Shown here: piece by piece, positions 17,089 to 25,816 of the stretch
Layout of the letters: every line of letters begins with the position of its first letter
Numbering within the stretch: the first letter of the stretch is position 1
Assembly (NCBI RefSeq): GCF_012999535.1
Contig: NZ_JABBWV010000015.1
Location: 110,730 to 174,729, forward strand
Direction of reading: 5' to 3'
DNA: 64,000 bases
Source of the DNA: Microbispora sp. H11081
Lineage (GTDB): Bacteria; Actinomycetota; Actinomycetes; Streptosporangiales; Streptosporangiaceae
Notes under the pieces: generated by a model
Told to the model about the DNA's origin: nothing
Databases searched by the model: none
What the model saw: the letters and a program-made list of their open reading frames with translations, nothing else
Position numbers and translations under genes: made by a program

Positions 17089-17493
17089 TCACGGTGTCCC
17101 GCTGTACGGACCGGCGGGCGGCTCGGCGACGGCCGAGGCGAGGCGGTTCCGAAGTTCTGTCAGGCGGGCGATCTCGGCGTCCAGGGCGGCGATCCGGCGT
17201 CGCGCGACGCCGCTTCCGACGCCGCTGCCGCCGGAGCAGCCGGGGCTGTCGTACGGCGGCAGCGTGTCGCCCTCCAGCAGGTCGAGGCGGTCGGCGCAGC
17301 GGGCGACGTCCTCGATGGTCAGGCCGAGGGCGAGCAACTGACGCACCAGGCGGATGCGGGCGATCTCCCGCGGGCCGTACTCCCGCTGGCCCGACGGCGT
17401 GCGCGGGGGTGGCAGGAGCAGTCCGCGCTGCTCGTACAGGCGCAACGCACGTGGCGTGGTGCCCGCCGCCGCCGCGGCGTCTCCGATCCGCAT
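17089..17493 (-). CDS. MerR-family transcriptional regulator
   Basis: A 134-residue MerR protein: N-terminal winged helix (RIGDAAAAAGTTPRALRLYE, then QRGLLLPPPRTPSGQREYG), followed by a coiled-coil dimerisation helix (IAALDAEIARLTELRNRLASA). It lacks a cysteine-rich metal site; one cysteine in VARCADRLD and one in PGCSGG are isolated. A glycine-rich insert (SPGCSGGSGVGSGVA) interrupts the effector region. The gene directly follows the oxidoreductase on the same strand, 35 bases apart, so it probably controls that enzyme. Confidence 0.85.
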   Translation of the reverse strand: MRIGDAAAAAGTTPRALRLYEQRGLLLPPPRTPSGQREYGPREIARIRLVRQLLALGLTIEDVARCADRLDLLEGDTLPPYDSPGCSGGSGVGSGVARRRIAALDAEIARLTELRNRLASAVAEPPAGPYSGTP

Positions 17494-17528
17494 GAGCCCT
17501 CCTATGCCGTGCTCACGGCTGTCGATCT

Positions 17529-18545
17529 TTACAGCTCCACGACGACCGTTCCCACGTGCCGCCCCTCGAACAACTCACGCAACGCCCGCGGCGCGTTGTC
17601 GATGCCCGAGATCCGGGTGTGCGGGAAGGTGGCGGCGCCCGAGCGCAGCCAGGAGCCGAAGCGCTCCGTCCACTCCGCCCGAGTCTCGTCGTCGACGCCG
17701 ACAAGGCCGCGGAGGGTGACGTTCTTGGCGATGAGCTGGAAGGCGTCCAGCTCCACCGGGGCCGTCGTGCCGCCTGACGCGGCCGACAGTTGCGTGGCCA
17801 GGGTGCCGACCACGACGAGGCGGGCGCCGGGCCGCGCCACGGCCACCGCGGCCTGGAGTTGCTCGCCGCCGACGGTGTCGACGACCACGTCGACACCCTC
17901 GGGCGCCGTCTCGGCCAGTCGCCCGCCGATCGGGCTCCCGTCGCGGAGCACCACCGCGTCGTAGCCGAGCTCGGCGATCATGCGCTCGGCCTTCGCCGAC
18001 GAGCCGGTAGTGCCGATCACGCGTGCCGCACCCAGCAGCCGGGCGATCTGGCCGGCGAGCGACCCGAGGCCTCCGGCGCCCCCGGTGACGAGCACCGTCT
18101 CGCCCGCGCGCAGGCCGGCGATCCGGGTCAGGGCGGCGTACGCGGTGGCGCCAGGCGCCAGGTGCGCGGCCGGGTCGGGCAGAGAGTCACCCAGCGGAGC
18201 CGACGCGGGGACCACGGCGTACTCACGCCAGCCCTGGAAGTGCGCGACCAGGTCGCCCGGACGCGGATCGTCGTTGTGAGGGGCCGTGACGACCTCGCCG
18301 ACGGCTGGGCCGAACAGCGTGTCCCCGGGACGAAGCGGCGGGAAGGGCGTGCCGGGCACGCCTCCGGCGATCAATGTGCGCAACGAGGGGAAGACCTGGA
18401 ACCAGCGGTTGCGCACCAGGACCTCACCGGCGCCAGGAACGGGCAGCGGCACCTCGGCGACGATCAGGTGCTCGGGGCCGGGGAGACCGGATGAAACCTC
18501 GGCGAGCCGGATCTCCCGTGCGGTGCCTGGCAGGGTTTCTGGCAT
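17529..18545 (-). CDS. NADP-dependent medium-chain oxidoreductase
   Basis: A 338-residue MDR-superfamily enzyme of the zinc-free enoyl/curcumin reductase type. N-terminal GroES-like domain (PLPVPGAGEVLVRNRWFQVF), then Rossmann domain with VLVTGGAGGLGSLAGQIARL and IGTTGSSAKAERM; no structural or catalytic zinc cysteines. Such enzymes reduce activated double bonds or quinones with NADPH. I chose ATG 18545 (GGGAG five bases ahead); a GTG at 18557 is in frame. Paired with the MerR gene, suggesting an inducible detoxification unit. Confidence 0.83.
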   Translation of the reverse strand: MPETLPGTAREIRLAEVSSGLPGPEHLIVAEVPLPVPGAGEVLVRNRWFQVFPSLRTLIAGGVPGTPFPPLRPGDTLFGPAVGEVVTAPHNDDPRPGDLVAHFQGWREYAVVPASAPLGDSLPDPAAHLAPGATAYAALTRIAGLRAGETVLVTGGAGGLGSLAGQIARLLGAARVIGTTGSSAKAERMIAELGYDAVVLRDGSPIGGRLAETAPEGVDVVVDTVGGEQLQAAVAVARPGARLVVVGTLATQLSAASGGTTAPVELDAFQLIAKNVTLRGLVGVDDETRAEWTERFGSWLRSGAATFPHTRISGIDNAPRALRELFEGRHVGTVVVEL

Positions 18546-18678
18546 GGGAACTCCCACGGTGGTGTCGGCAGGGGACCGCTCGTGCGGCGCTGCCGCACGG
18601 CCCCGCGACGCTAACCCCTGACCCGCGCGTCAAAGGCAAGGCCTCCGCATGGCGTTCTCGCGTACGGCGGCAGCCTTC

Positions 18679-19107
18679 TCAGGCGGGGGCGGGGACCCCG
18701 GCGGGCCAGGTCACCCCGAGCTTGCGCTCGAAGGCCCGCATGAGCTGGTCGGAGCACTCCTGCTGGGCCATGACCGTCCCCGCGCCCTTGCGGCACTCGG
18801 TGTAGGCGTTGAGCTCGTTCGAGAAGTAGAGCTGGAATCCCGTCGTCACCACTCCCAGGATGAACGCGAGTGACGAGAGCACGATGGCGCCGGTCGCCAT
18901 CCCGACCCCGCGTCGTTCCCTGCTGAGCAGGCGCATGTCGCGGATCCCGATGAAGATCGCGAATATCGACAGTGCGAGCCCGGCGGCCGGCAGCAACAGC
19001 GTGAAGACCAGCGCCATGAGGGCGAGGACCAGAGCTCTGCGTCCTCCGGTCGCGGGGGCCTGCGTCTGTAGGGGTGTAGTCACGGTCTCTTCGCCTCGCG
19101 TTCGCAT
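18679..19107 (-). CDS. DUF4190-like membrane protein
   Basis: A 142-residue protein with a short Gln/Thr/Pro-rich N-terminus, a long hydrophobic region (about 25-58, probably two helices with GLALSIFAIFIGI) and another at about 70-92 (GAIVLSSLAFILGVVTTGF), then an extracytoplasmic tail with two cysteines (TECRKGAG, QQECSDQ). The helix pattern is that of DUF4190-type proteins of unknown function. GTG at 19083 is an alternative start. It is divergent from purN and may use the AT-rich space between them. Confidence 0.65.
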   Translation of the reverse strand: MRTRGEETVTTPLQTQAPATGGRRALVLALMALVFTLLLPAAGLALSIFAIFIGIRDMRLLSRERRGVGMATGAIVLSSLAFILGVVTTGFQLYFSNELNAYTECRKGAGTVMAQQECSDQLMRAFERKLGVTWPAGVPAPA

Positions 19108-19249
19108 AACCCGTCGTAAGTCGTGATGGCCGGCGCCCGATACGCTTTAGCTGCGTCGAGGGACGGCCCTCCACGCTCGACCACTGTCTAAGGAACCATC
19201 TCCCGGCAATCACCTGCAAAACGAAGGCAGCTCACGAAGGAGTTCCGCC

Positions 19250-19906
19250 CTGTCGTTCCGGCTCGTCGTCCTCGTCTCGGGTTCGGGGACCAACCTGCAA
19301 GCGCTGCTCGACGCGGCGGCGGACGACGCGTTCGGCGCGACCGTCGTGGCCGTCGGGGCCGACCGTGCCGGCATCGAGGGCCTGGCCCGTGCCGAGCGCG
19401 CCGGCGTCCCCACGTTCGTCGAGAGGGTGGACGACCACCCCGACCGGGAGAGCTGGGACGAGAGCCTGGCCGAGCGGATCGCCGAGCACAAGCCCGACCT
19501 GGTGGTCTCCGCCGGGTTCATGAAGATCCTCGGTGCTCGCGTGCTCGGCGCTTTCCCTGTGGTCAACACCCATCCGGCGCTGCTGCCCGCTTTCCCGGGC
19601 GCGCACGCGGTGCGCGACGCCCTCGCGTACGGCGTCCGCGTCACCGGCTGCACGGTCCACCTCGTCGACGCGGGCGTGGACACCGGGCCGGTGATCGCCC
19701 AGGAGACGGTGGCCGTACGGGAGGGGGACGACGAGGAGTCGCTGCACGAGCGCATCAAGGGCGTCGAGCGCGGTCTCCTCGTCGAGACGGTGGGCCGCAT
19801 GGCCCGCGAGGGCTGGACCGTGACCGGGCGGGCCGTACGGCTCGGGCCGGGACGAGCCGCAGGAGAGGCCGCACAAGGCCCGACACCAGGAAGGACCACG
19901 AAGTGA
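19250..19906 (+). CDS. purN: Phosphoribosylglycinamide formyltransferase, CTG start
   Basis: Third enzyme of purine synthesis, formylating GAR with 10-formyl-THF. Conserved residues are all present: the phosphate loop [32 protein letters not shown] with the catalytic Asn-His, and the later [11 protein letters not shown]. The first ATG/GTG in frame (19346) would remove the SGSGTN loop. The only start that keeps it is CTG 19250, preceded by AAGGAG (19237-19242) with a 7-base spacer. The gene is therefore read from CTG, giving 218 residues, a normal length. The stop overlaps the purH start (GTGA). Confidence 0.92.
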   Translation: MSFRLVVLVSGSGTNLQALLDAAADDAFGATVVAVGADRAGIEGLARAERAGVPTFVERVDDHPDRESWDESLAERIAEHKPDLVVSAGFMKILGARVLGAFPVVNTHPALLPAFPGAHAVRDALAYGVRVTGCTVHLVDAGVDTGPVIAQETVAVREGDDEESLHERIKGVERGLLVETVGRMAREGWTVTGRAVRLGPGRAAGEAAQGPTPGRTTK

Positions 19907-21444
19907 CCCGCATCGCCATCCGCCGTGCGCTGATCACCGTTTACGACAAGACGGGTCTCGAAGACCTGGCGCGGGGGCTGGAGGCCGCGGGCGTGGAGAT
20001 CGTGTCGACCGGCGGCACCGCCGCCGCGATCGCCTCCTACGGCGTGCCGGTCACCAAGGTCGAGTCGCTCACCGGATTCCCCGAGTGCCTGGACGGGCGG
20101 GTCAAGACCCTCCACCCGAGGGTCCACGCCGGGCTGCTCGCCGACGGCGCCAACCCCTCCCACGTCAAGCAGCTGGAGGAGCTGGAGATCGAGGCGTTCC
20201 AGCTCGCCGTGGTGAACCTGTATCCCTTCGCCGCCACGGTCGCCTCCGGGGCCTCCGACGCCGAGTGCGTCGAGCAGATCGACATCGGCGGTCCCGCGAT
20301 GATCCGCGCCGCCGCCAAGAACCACGGCACGGTGGCCGTGGTCGTGGATCCCGGCGCGTACGGCGAGGTGCTGGCCGCGGTCGCCGAGGGCGGCTTCACG
20401 CTGACCGAGCGCAGGAGGCTGGCCGCCGCGGCGTACGCGCACACCGCCGCCTACGACGTCGCGGTCGCGTCCTGGTTCGCGAACGTGTACGCGCCGGAGG
20501 GCGACTGGCCGTCCTTCATGGGCGCGACGTGGAAGCGCGAGACCGCCCTGCGGTACGGCGAGAACCCGCACCAGGGGGCGGCCCTCTACACCAGCGGCAA
20601 GGACGGCCTGGCGAACGCCGAGCAGTTGCACGGCAAGGAGATGTCCTACAACAACTACGTGGACGCCGACGCCGCCTGGCGGGCCGCGTGGGACTTCGAC
20701 GAGCCGTGCGTGGCCATCATCAAGCACGCCAACCCCTGCGGCATCGCGGTCGGCGCCGACGTGGCCGAGGCGCACAGGAAGGCGCACGAGTGCGACCCCG
20801 TCTCCGCGTACGGCGGGGTGATCGCGGTCAACCGTGAGGTGACCCGCGCGCTGGCCGAGCAGATCGCGCCGATCTTCACCGAGGTGGTGGTCGCGCCGTC
20901 GTTCGCGGCGGACGCGATCGAGGTGCTCAGGGAGAAGAAGAACATCCGTCTGCTCGCCTGCCCGCAGGGGCCGTCTGACGCCGCCGAGTTCCGCCGCATC
21001 GACGGCGGCCTGCTGGTGCAGACGGTCGACCGGCTGGACGCGCCCGGTGACGACCCCTCCACGTGGGAGCTGAAGACCGGTGAGGCGGCATCGCCGGAGT
21101 TGCTCGCCGACCTGGCCTTCGCCTGGCGGGCGTGCCGCTCCGTGAAGTCCAACGCGATCCTGCTCGCCTCGGGCGGGGCGACCGTCGGCGTCGGCATGGG
21201 CCAGGTCAACCGGGTCGACTCGGCCCGGCTGGCGGTGTCGCGGGCGGGTGAGCGCGCGGCGGGGTCGGTCGGCGCGTCCGACGCGTACTTCCCCTTCCCT
21301 GACGGCCTGCAGGTTCTGGCCGACGCGGGGGTGAAGGCGATCGTCGAACCGGGCGGGTCGATCCGCGACGACGAGGTCGTCGAGGCGGCCCGGGAGGCGG
21401 GCATCACGCTCTACTTCACCGGGACCAGGCACTTCTTCCACTGA
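19903..21444 (+). CDS. purH: Bifunctional AICAR transformylase/IMP cyclohydrolase
   Basis: Catalyses the last two steps of IMP synthesis. The N-terminal MGS-like cyclohydrolase domain begins [19 protein letters not shown] and contains STGGTAAAI and DGRVKTLHP; the transformylase domain has [13 protein letters not shown], the KHANPCG loop with the catalytic Lys-His, and ends [16 protein letters not shown]. The 513 residues are full length. GTG 19903 is fixed by the four-base overlap with purN, so the two genes are coupled. A possible weak terminator hairpin follows (21453-21487). Confidence 0.96.
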   Translation: MTRIAIRRALITVYDKTGLEDLARGLEAAGVEIVSTGGTAAAIASYGVPVTKVESLTGFPECLDGRVKTLHPRVHAGLLADGANPSHVKQLEELEIEAFQLAVVNLYPFAATVASGASDAECVEQIDIGGPAMIRAAAKNHGTVAVVVDPGAYGEVLAAVAEGGFTLTERRRLAAAAYAHTAAYDVAVASWFANVYAPEGDWPSFMGATWKRETALRYGENPHQGAALYTSGKDGLANAEQLHGKEMSYNNYVDADAAWRAAWDFDEPCVAIIKHANPCGIAVGADVAEAHRKAHECDPVSAYGGVIAVNREVTRALAEQIAPIFTEVVVAPSFAADAIEVLREKKNIRLLACPQGPSDAAEFRRIDGGLLVQTVDRLDAPGDDPSTWELKTGEAASPELLADLAFAWRACRSVKSNAILLASGGATVGVGMGQVNRVDSARLAVSRAGERAAGSVGASDAYFPFPDGLQVLADAGVKAIVEPGGSIRDDEVVEAAREAGITLYFTGTRHFFH

Positions 21445-21452
21445 TCGGGAAG

Positions 21453-21487
21453 CCCAGCCGTGCCGTAAGGGAGGGGCGGCGGCTGGG
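21453..21487 (+). terminator. Possible hairpin terminator after purH
   Basis: CCCAGCCG (21453-21460) pairs with CGGCTGGG (21480-21487) around a 19-base G-rich loop. No T-run; low confidence. Confidence 0.35.
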
Positions 21488-21571
21488 ACGGATGGGGCGA
21501 AAACGGCACGATCACCCCTGAGGTGCGGTTAGCCTGAATCGCTCACCCCATCCTCTTCACGGAGCCCCTCC

Positions 21572-21739
21572 ATGCCCCTTGATATGATCATGAGCTCCTT
21601 CGCGACGATGAACGGCATGTGGAACAGCCCCATCGCGCTGCTGCCCATCGTCGCGCTTGCCGCCTATTTCGGCTGGCGGATCGTGGAGTTCATCCCCTTC
21701 ACCCGGCGGATCATCGAGCGCCGGGAGGGGGGAAAGTAA
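21572..21739 (+). CDS. Small membrane protein, 55 residues
   Basis: An open frame of 55 codons between purH and folD, reading from ATG 21572 (GGAG at 21561-21564) to TAA 21737. It has a Met-rich N-terminus, one clear hydrophobic helix (residues 20-34, [15 protein letters not shown]) and a basic C-terminal tail ([12 protein letters not shown]), so it looks like a single-pass protein with the tail in the cytoplasm. Codon third positions are G/C-rich, which supports translation. A TAGCCT -10-like site is at 21530-21535. In-frame ATGs at 21584 and 21590 are alternatives. Function unknown; folD starts 25 bases after its stop. Confidence 0.65.
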   Translation: MPLDMIMSSFATMNGMWNSPIALLPIVALAAYFGWRIVEFIPFTRRIIERREGGK

Positions 21740-21764
21740 AGCACCTGGAAGGACGGGAAGTGCC

Positions 21765-22610
21765 ATGACCGCGCAGGTACTGGACGGCAAGGCGACCGCT
21801 GCCAAGATCAAGAGTGAGTTGGCGGAGCGGGTGAAGGCCCTGGCGGCCCGGGGGATCACCCCCGGTCTGGGCACGATCCTGGTCGGTGACGACCCCGGCA
21901 GCCAAATCTACGTCGGGGGCAAGCACCGCGACTGCGCGGAGGTCGGCATCACCTCCATCCGCAAGGACCTGCCGGAGAGCGCCACCCAGGCGGAGGTGGA
22001 GGCCGCGGTCGACGAACTGAACGCCGACCCTGCCTGCACGGGCTACATCGTGCAGTTGCCGCTGCCGCGTCACCTGGACACCCAGGCGCTCATCGAGCGC
22101 ATGGACCCGGCCAAGGACGCCGACGGTCTCCACCCCGTCAACCTCGGCAGGCTCGTGCACATGGTCGACGCGCCGCTGCCGTGCACGCCACGCGGCATCG
22201 TGGTCCTCCTCCAGGAGTACGGCGTGCCGTTGAAGGGCGCCGAGGTCGTCGTGGTCGGCCGGGGCATCACGGTGGGCCGGCCGCTCGGCCTGCTCCTCAC
22301 CCGTCGTACGGAGAACGCCACCGTGACGCTCTGCCACACCGGCACCCAGGACCTGGCGTCCCACGTGCGCCGTGCGGACGTCGTCGTCGCGGCGGCCGGA
22401 GTGCCCCACCTCGTGACCGCCGACATGGTCAAGCCCGGCGCGGCCGTGCTCGACGTGGGCGTCTCCAGGGTCGAGGGGAAGCTCACCGGCGACGTCGCCC
22501 CCGACGTACGCGAGGTCGCGGGCTTCGTCGCCCCCAACCCCGGCGGGGTGGGGCCGATGACGCGGGCCATGCTGCTGGCCAACGTCGTCGAGGCCGCGGA
22601 GAAGCGTTGA
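21765..22610 (+). CDS. folD: Methylenetetrahydrofolate dehydrogenase/cyclohydrolase
   Basis: Bifunctional enzyme interconverting 5,10-methylene-THF and 10-formyl-THF, the cofactor used by PurN and PurH nearby. Signature blocks: [18 protein letters not shown], the catalytic-region lysine in YVGGKHRDC (Lys with Tyr), [13 protein letters not shown], and the dinucleotide fold [15 protein letters not shown]-terminal [16 protein letters not shown]. 281 residues, full length; ATG 21765 follows GGAAGGACGGGAAG. A strong terminator follows at 22628-22649. Confidence 0.96.
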   Translation: MTAQVLDGKATAAKIKSELAERVKALAARGITPGLGTILVGDDPGSQIYVGGKHRDCAEVGITSIRKDLPESATQAEVEAAVDELNADPACTGYIVQLPLPRHLDTQALIERMDPAKDADGLHPVNLGRLVHMVDAPLPCTPRGIVVLLQEYGVPLKGAEVVVVGRGITVGRPLGLLLTRRTENATVTLCHTGTQDLASHVRRADVVVAAAGVPHLVTADMVKPGAAVLDVGVSRVEGKLTGDVAPDVREVAGFVAPNPGGVGPMTRAMLLANVVEAAEKR

Positions 22611-22617
22611 TCAACGC
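22604..22617. repeat. Palindrome around the folD stop
   Basis: GCGTTGATCAACGC is a perfect 14-base palindrome whose centre covers the folD TGA (22608-22610). It has no loop and may be fortuitous, or part of the 3' structure with the terminator that follows. Confidence 0.5.
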
Positions 22618-22627
22618 GGCGCGTTGA

Positions 22628-22649
22628 CCGCGGGATCTCTGTCCCGCGG
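22628..22649 (+). terminator. Hairpin terminator of folD
   Basis: Perfect eight-base arms CCGCGGGA and TCCCGCGG around TCTCTG, 18 bases after the folD stop. The following 180 bases to the next start contain no gene that I can support. Confidence 0.7.
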
Positions 22650-22831
22650 ACGCGTGCTCCATCCACCGTGCCCGGCGGGTCCCTCCCCGGAGGCGACCGC
22701 CGGGCCGGGGCCGGCGCCGCCGTCTCCCGAGGTGTCCGTGGATGCGGACGCCGTCGGCGCGCGTCAAGCACGAACCAAGGATCGAAATCCCGGCTGCTGA
22801 CGCGGCATGCGATGACATATCGTCACTGTCT

Positions 22832-24673
22832 GTGAGTTATCGGACGCGATTCGCGCATGGCGTGCGGTCCCGGGCCCCAGGGCTGGCGGCCTGGGCCGCG
22901 CTGCTGATCGGCGTTCTGGACATCGTCAGAGCCCTGGTGCCGAGCCTGCGCGGCACGAGGATCGGCGAGATCGCGAGCGTGCTGCCGGGCACCGCCACGA
23001 CGCTCGCCGAGGCGGCGTCGCTGCTGGTAGGCATCCTGCTGATCATGCTCTCCCACGCTCTCAGACGGCGCAAGGTGCGGGCCTGGCGCGCGGTCGTGGT
23101 GCTGCTGCCGGTCGACGCCGCGCTCGAAGGGCTGCGCTGGCGGCACCCGGTCGCCGCCTCGGTGTCGCTGCTCCTGTTCGCGGTGCTCATCGCCGCCCGT
23201 GGGGAGTTCTACGCGCTGTCCGACCCGCGCTCACGCTGGCGGGCGCTGTGGAACCTGCTGGCGCTCGGCGCGGCCGATGTGGTGCTCGGGTGGGTCCTCG
23301 TCGCCTCACACCACCGTTCCTTCGCCGGCCGGCCGAGCTTCGGCGACCAGATCCAGCACGTCGTGCTCGGTCTGCTCGGCATCGGAGGGCCGGTCGCGTT
23401 CACCTCCGAGCGCGCCGGCGATCTCGTGTACTTCTCGCTCGCGGGGCTCGGCGCGCTCACCGCCGTCACCACCATCTATCTGGCGCTGCGGCCGGAACGG
23501 CCGGTAGCGGCGCTCAGCGAGGACGACGAACGGCGCCTGCGCGCCCTGCTGGACCGGTACGGCAGGCAGGACTCGCTCGGATACTTCGCGCTCCGCAGGG
23601 ACAAGAGCGTGATCTTCTCGCCCAGCGGCAAGGCGGCCGTCGCCTACCGGGTCGTCGCCGGGGTGATGCTGGCCGGGGGCGACCCGATCGGCGACCGGGA
23701 GGCATGGCCGGGCGCGATCAGGCGGTTCCTGGAGGAGGCCAGGCGGCACGCGTGGGTTCCCGCCGTCATCGGCTGCGGCGAGGCGGGCGGCGAGGCGTGG
23801 ACCAGGGAGGGCGACCTCGACGCGCTGGAGATCGGGGACGAGGCCGTCGTGGATGTGGCCGGCTTCACCCTGGAAGGCCGGGCCATGCGCAACGTGCGGC
23901 AGATGGTGAAGCGGGTCGAGCGCCTCGGCTACACCTGCCGCGTACGGCGGTCGGGGGACCTGAGCGAGGCGGAGCGCGAGCGCATCGGCCGCGCGGCCGA
24001 CCTGTGGCGCGGCACCGAGACCGAGCGGGGCTTCTCGATGGCCCTCGGCCGGTTCGGCGACCCCGCCGACTCCGGCTGCCTGGTGGTCACGGCCCATCGG
24101 GCGGCCGGGCCGCAGGACGAGCAGACCCCTGGCGGGGACGTCAGAGCCGTCCTGCACTTCGTGCCCTGGGGGGCAGACGGCATCTCCCTCGACCTCATGC
24201 GGCGCGACCGCGATGCCGACCCCGGGCTCAACGAACTGCTGATCGTACGGGCCCTGCAGGCCGCGCCGGAGTTCGGCGTGACCAGGGTGTCGCTGAACTT
24301 CGCGATGTTCCGCTCCGCGCTGGCCCGGGGGGAGCGGCTGGGGGCGGGACCGGTGCTGCGCGCCTGGCACGGCGTCCTGATCTTCCTGTCCCGCTGGTTC
24401 CAGATCGAGTCGTTGTATCGCTTCAACGCCAAGTTCGGGCCTGTGTGGGAGCCGAGGTTCCTCGTGTATCCCGCCGCCCGCAATCTGCCGCGCATCGGCG
24501 TCGCCGCGCTCCGGGCGGAGGCGTTCCTCCCGCCGCCGGGCCGGGGGTGGGCGGGTGGCCTGCCGCTACGGCGGCGCCACGGGCAGGCTGCCGTTCCCCG
24601 CTTCCTCTCCCACGCGGTCGTGGGCGGGAGCGGCGGCCCGGACGACCGGCCGGAGACCCGCAGAACGGCATGA
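22832..24673 (+). CDS. MprF-like phosphatidylglycerol lysyltransferase-domain protein
   Basis: Membrane protein of 613 residues. The N-terminal 200 residues hold six or seven hydrophobic helices; the C-terminal 380 residues are a DUF2156 (GNAT-fold) domain as in MprF/LysX-type enzymes that transfer amino acids from aminoacyl-tRNA to phosphatidylglycerol, lowering surface charge. Visible blocks include SLGYFALRRDKSVIFSP, GDPIGDREAWPGAI, GRAMRNVRQMVKRVERLG and YRFNAKFGPVWEPRFLVYP. GTG 22832 is preferred; an upstream in-frame ATG at 22742 has a GAGG site, but the codons between lack the gene's G/C third-position bias, and a TATCGT -10-like site ends 8 bases before 22832. Confidence 0.82.
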   Translation: MSYRTRFAHGVRSRAPGLAAWAALLIGVLDIVRALVPSLRGTRIGEIASVLPGTATTLAEAASLLVGILLIMLSHALRRRKVRAWRAVVVLLPVDAALEGLRWRHPVAASVSLLLFAVLIAARGEFYALSDPRSRWRALWNLLALGAADVVLGWVLVASHHRSFAGRPSFGDQIQHVVLGLLGIGGPVAFTSERAGDLVYFSLAGLGALTAVTTIYLALRPERPVAALSEDDERRLRALLDRYGRQDSLGYFALRRDKSVIFSPSGKAAVAYRVVAGVMLAGGDPIGDREAWPGAIRRFLEEARRHAWVPAVIGCGEAGGEAWTREGDLDALEIGDEAVVDVAGFTLEGRAMRNVRQMVKRVERLGYTCRVRRSGDLSEAERERIGRAADLWRGTETERGFSMALGRFGDPADSGCLVVTAHRAAGPQDEQTPGGDVRAVLHFVPWGADGISLDLMRRDRDADPGLNELLIVRALQAAPEFGVTRVSLNFAMFRSALARGERLGAGPVLRAWHGVLIFLSRWFQIESLYRFNAKFGPVWEPRFLVYPAARNLPRIGVAALRAEAFLPPPGRGWAGGLPLRRRHGQAAVPRFLSHAVVGGSGGPDDRPETRRTA

Positions 24674-24702
24674 CCACACCCGCCCGGCGCGGGCACCGGG
24701 GT

Positions 24703-25419
24703 CTACCCGCAGACGCCGGGCAGGCCGCAGAGCTTGGCGGCCATCGTGCGGGCGTCCTTGATCAGCGGACGGAACTGGGAGACCGGAAGGCTCTTGGTCA
24801 CGAGGCCGGTCCTGACGTAGACCGCCACCGCGCTTCCCCTGCGGACGATGACGGTGCGGGAGCGGTTCTCGAAGAAGAAGCCGCCGATCCGGATGGCCTC
24901 GTCGCCGATGCCGGTGCTCTTCCAGCGGTACGAGTAGCGGTCGTGGCCACGGCCTCCCGAGCCGCATTCGGCCAGGTCGGCGCGTACGGATCGCATCGCC
25001 GCCTTCGCGGCCCGCTCAGACGGGTAGAGCACGACCTGCTCGCTGCGGTAGACGGTCTCCGCCAGGTAGGTGAACGTACGGCTCGCGCTGCGGCCGTCGC
25101 GGGCGGCCCTGCGTCCGCAGGGGTTCACCTCAAGGGGCTTCTTCAGGCTGTCGGTGAGCTTCAGGTGCTCCCACGGCCTGCGCGGGCCGTTCACCTTGGC
25201 CTCGTTCAGCAGGAACCCCTTGGGCAGCACGGCCGGAGCAGACATATGGCTCGCGTCCGCCACCGTGGCCGCTACGTGCGCCACCGGCGCCGCGCCCGCC
25301 TGACTCGCGCCCGCCTGACTCGCGCCCGCCTGACTCGCGCCCGCCTGACTCGCGCTCGTCACCGTAGCCGTCACCGTGACCGCGGCGGCCGCCACCACGG
25401 ACGTCAGAACCCTGCGCAT
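24703..25419 (-). CDS. Secreted protein with ASQAG tandem repeats
   Basis: A 238-residue exported protein of unknown function. The signal peptide (RRVLTSVVAAAAVTVTATVTS) is followed by four exact ASQAG repeats, from a 15-base DNA tandem repeat at 25291-25350, which look like a flexible spacer. The mature domain (about 75-238) has four or five cysteines (NPCGRRAARDG, LAECGSGGRG, KLCGLPGVCG) and no membrane helix; it resembles PknH-sensor-like/DUF5642-type extracytoplasmic domains only in size. Start ATG 25419 has AAGGGAG six bases ahead. The 3' end is convergent with the MprF-like gene, 29 bases apart. Confidence 0.75.
   Translation of the reverse strand: MRRVLTSVVAAAAVTVTATVTSASQAGASQAGASQAGASQAGAAPVAHVAATVADASHMSAPAVLPKGFLLNEAKVNGPRRPWEHLKLTDSLKKPLEVNPCGRRAARDGRSASRTFTYLAETVYRSEQVVLYPSERAAKAAMRSVRADLAECGSGGRGHDRYSYRWKSTGIGDEAIRIGGFFFENRSRTVIVRRGSAVAVYVRTGLVTKSLPVSQFRPLIKDARTMAAKLCGLPGVCG
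25291..25350. repeat. Four exact 15-bp tandem repeats
   Basis: The unit CGCGCCCGCCTGACT is repeated four times without a mismatch and encodes ASQAG on the minus strand. Exact identity suggests recent expansion or slippage; copy number may vary between strains. Confidence 0.95.
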
Positions 25420-25504
25420 CGCATGCTCCCTTGGCGATCGATCGACGTCCGGTTCGACGGTGCCTTCGCGGATTTTGTTCTGCACGCCGTCTGGCATGTC
25501 GCCG

Positions 25505-25759
25505 TCAGCGCCTGTTCGCCAGGTCGCGGGCCTCGCGTTGCAGCCGATCGGCCTCGTCGAGGAGACGAGCCGCCACCGTGCCGCAGCGCGTTCTCCAGGT
25601 TCCGATCTCGCCGCGTATCCGGTCGGTCAACGGACCCGACCACTCCATGGTGGCCGCCATACCGTTCACGTTATCGACCAGTTTTTCCACGTCGCCGGCT
25701 AATTCCCGAAGTTTGGCGGCCCTGTTCTCGAGTTCCTGCACCTCGGGCGGAGACGACAC
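25505..25759 (-). CDS. WXG100-family small protein
   Basis: An 84-residue, almost wholly helical protein with W40-S41-G42 (MEWSGPL) in the turn between two amphipathic helices, the hallmark and position of WXG100/ESAT-6-like type VII secretion proteins. Helix 1 is about residues 5-35 (VQELENRAAKLRELAGDVEK), helix 2 about 44-82. A C-terminal YxxxD/E signal is absent, so it may be carried by a partner. Start GTG 25759 has GAGAGGAG ahead. It is divergent from the 445-residue gene at 25817, 57 bases away, with a shared promoter region, suggesting that the two products form a pair. Confidence 0.8.
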   Translation of the reverse strand: MSSPPEVQELENRAAKLRELAGDVEKLVDNVNGMAATMEWSGPLTDRIRGEIGTWRTRCGTVAARLLDEADRLQREARDLANRR

Positions 25760-25780
25760 CTTTTCTCCTCTCGAAACGCT

Positions 25781-25808
25781 TTAACAGAGGATAAGTTACA
25801 GGTAGGCT
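25781..25808 (+). promoter_or_regulatory. Promoter of the type VII-like cassette, leaderless
   Basis: TTAACA (25781-25786), a 16-base spacer and TAGGCT (25803-25808) form a plausible -35/-10 pair. The ATG of the next gene is 8 bases beyond the -10, and there is no ribosome site, so the transcript is probably leaderless. Confidence 0.5.
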
Positions 25809-25816
25809 CCCGCCGC

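Noticed and set aside
22742..22831. N-terminal extension of the MprF-like protein from ATG 22742
   Set aside because: A GAGG precedes it, but the 30 codons lack the strong G/C third-position bias of the gene and the membrane domain begins after GTG 22832.
25291..25350. CRISPR-like repeats
   Set aside because: Units are 15 bases, contiguous without spacers, and lie inside a coding frame.
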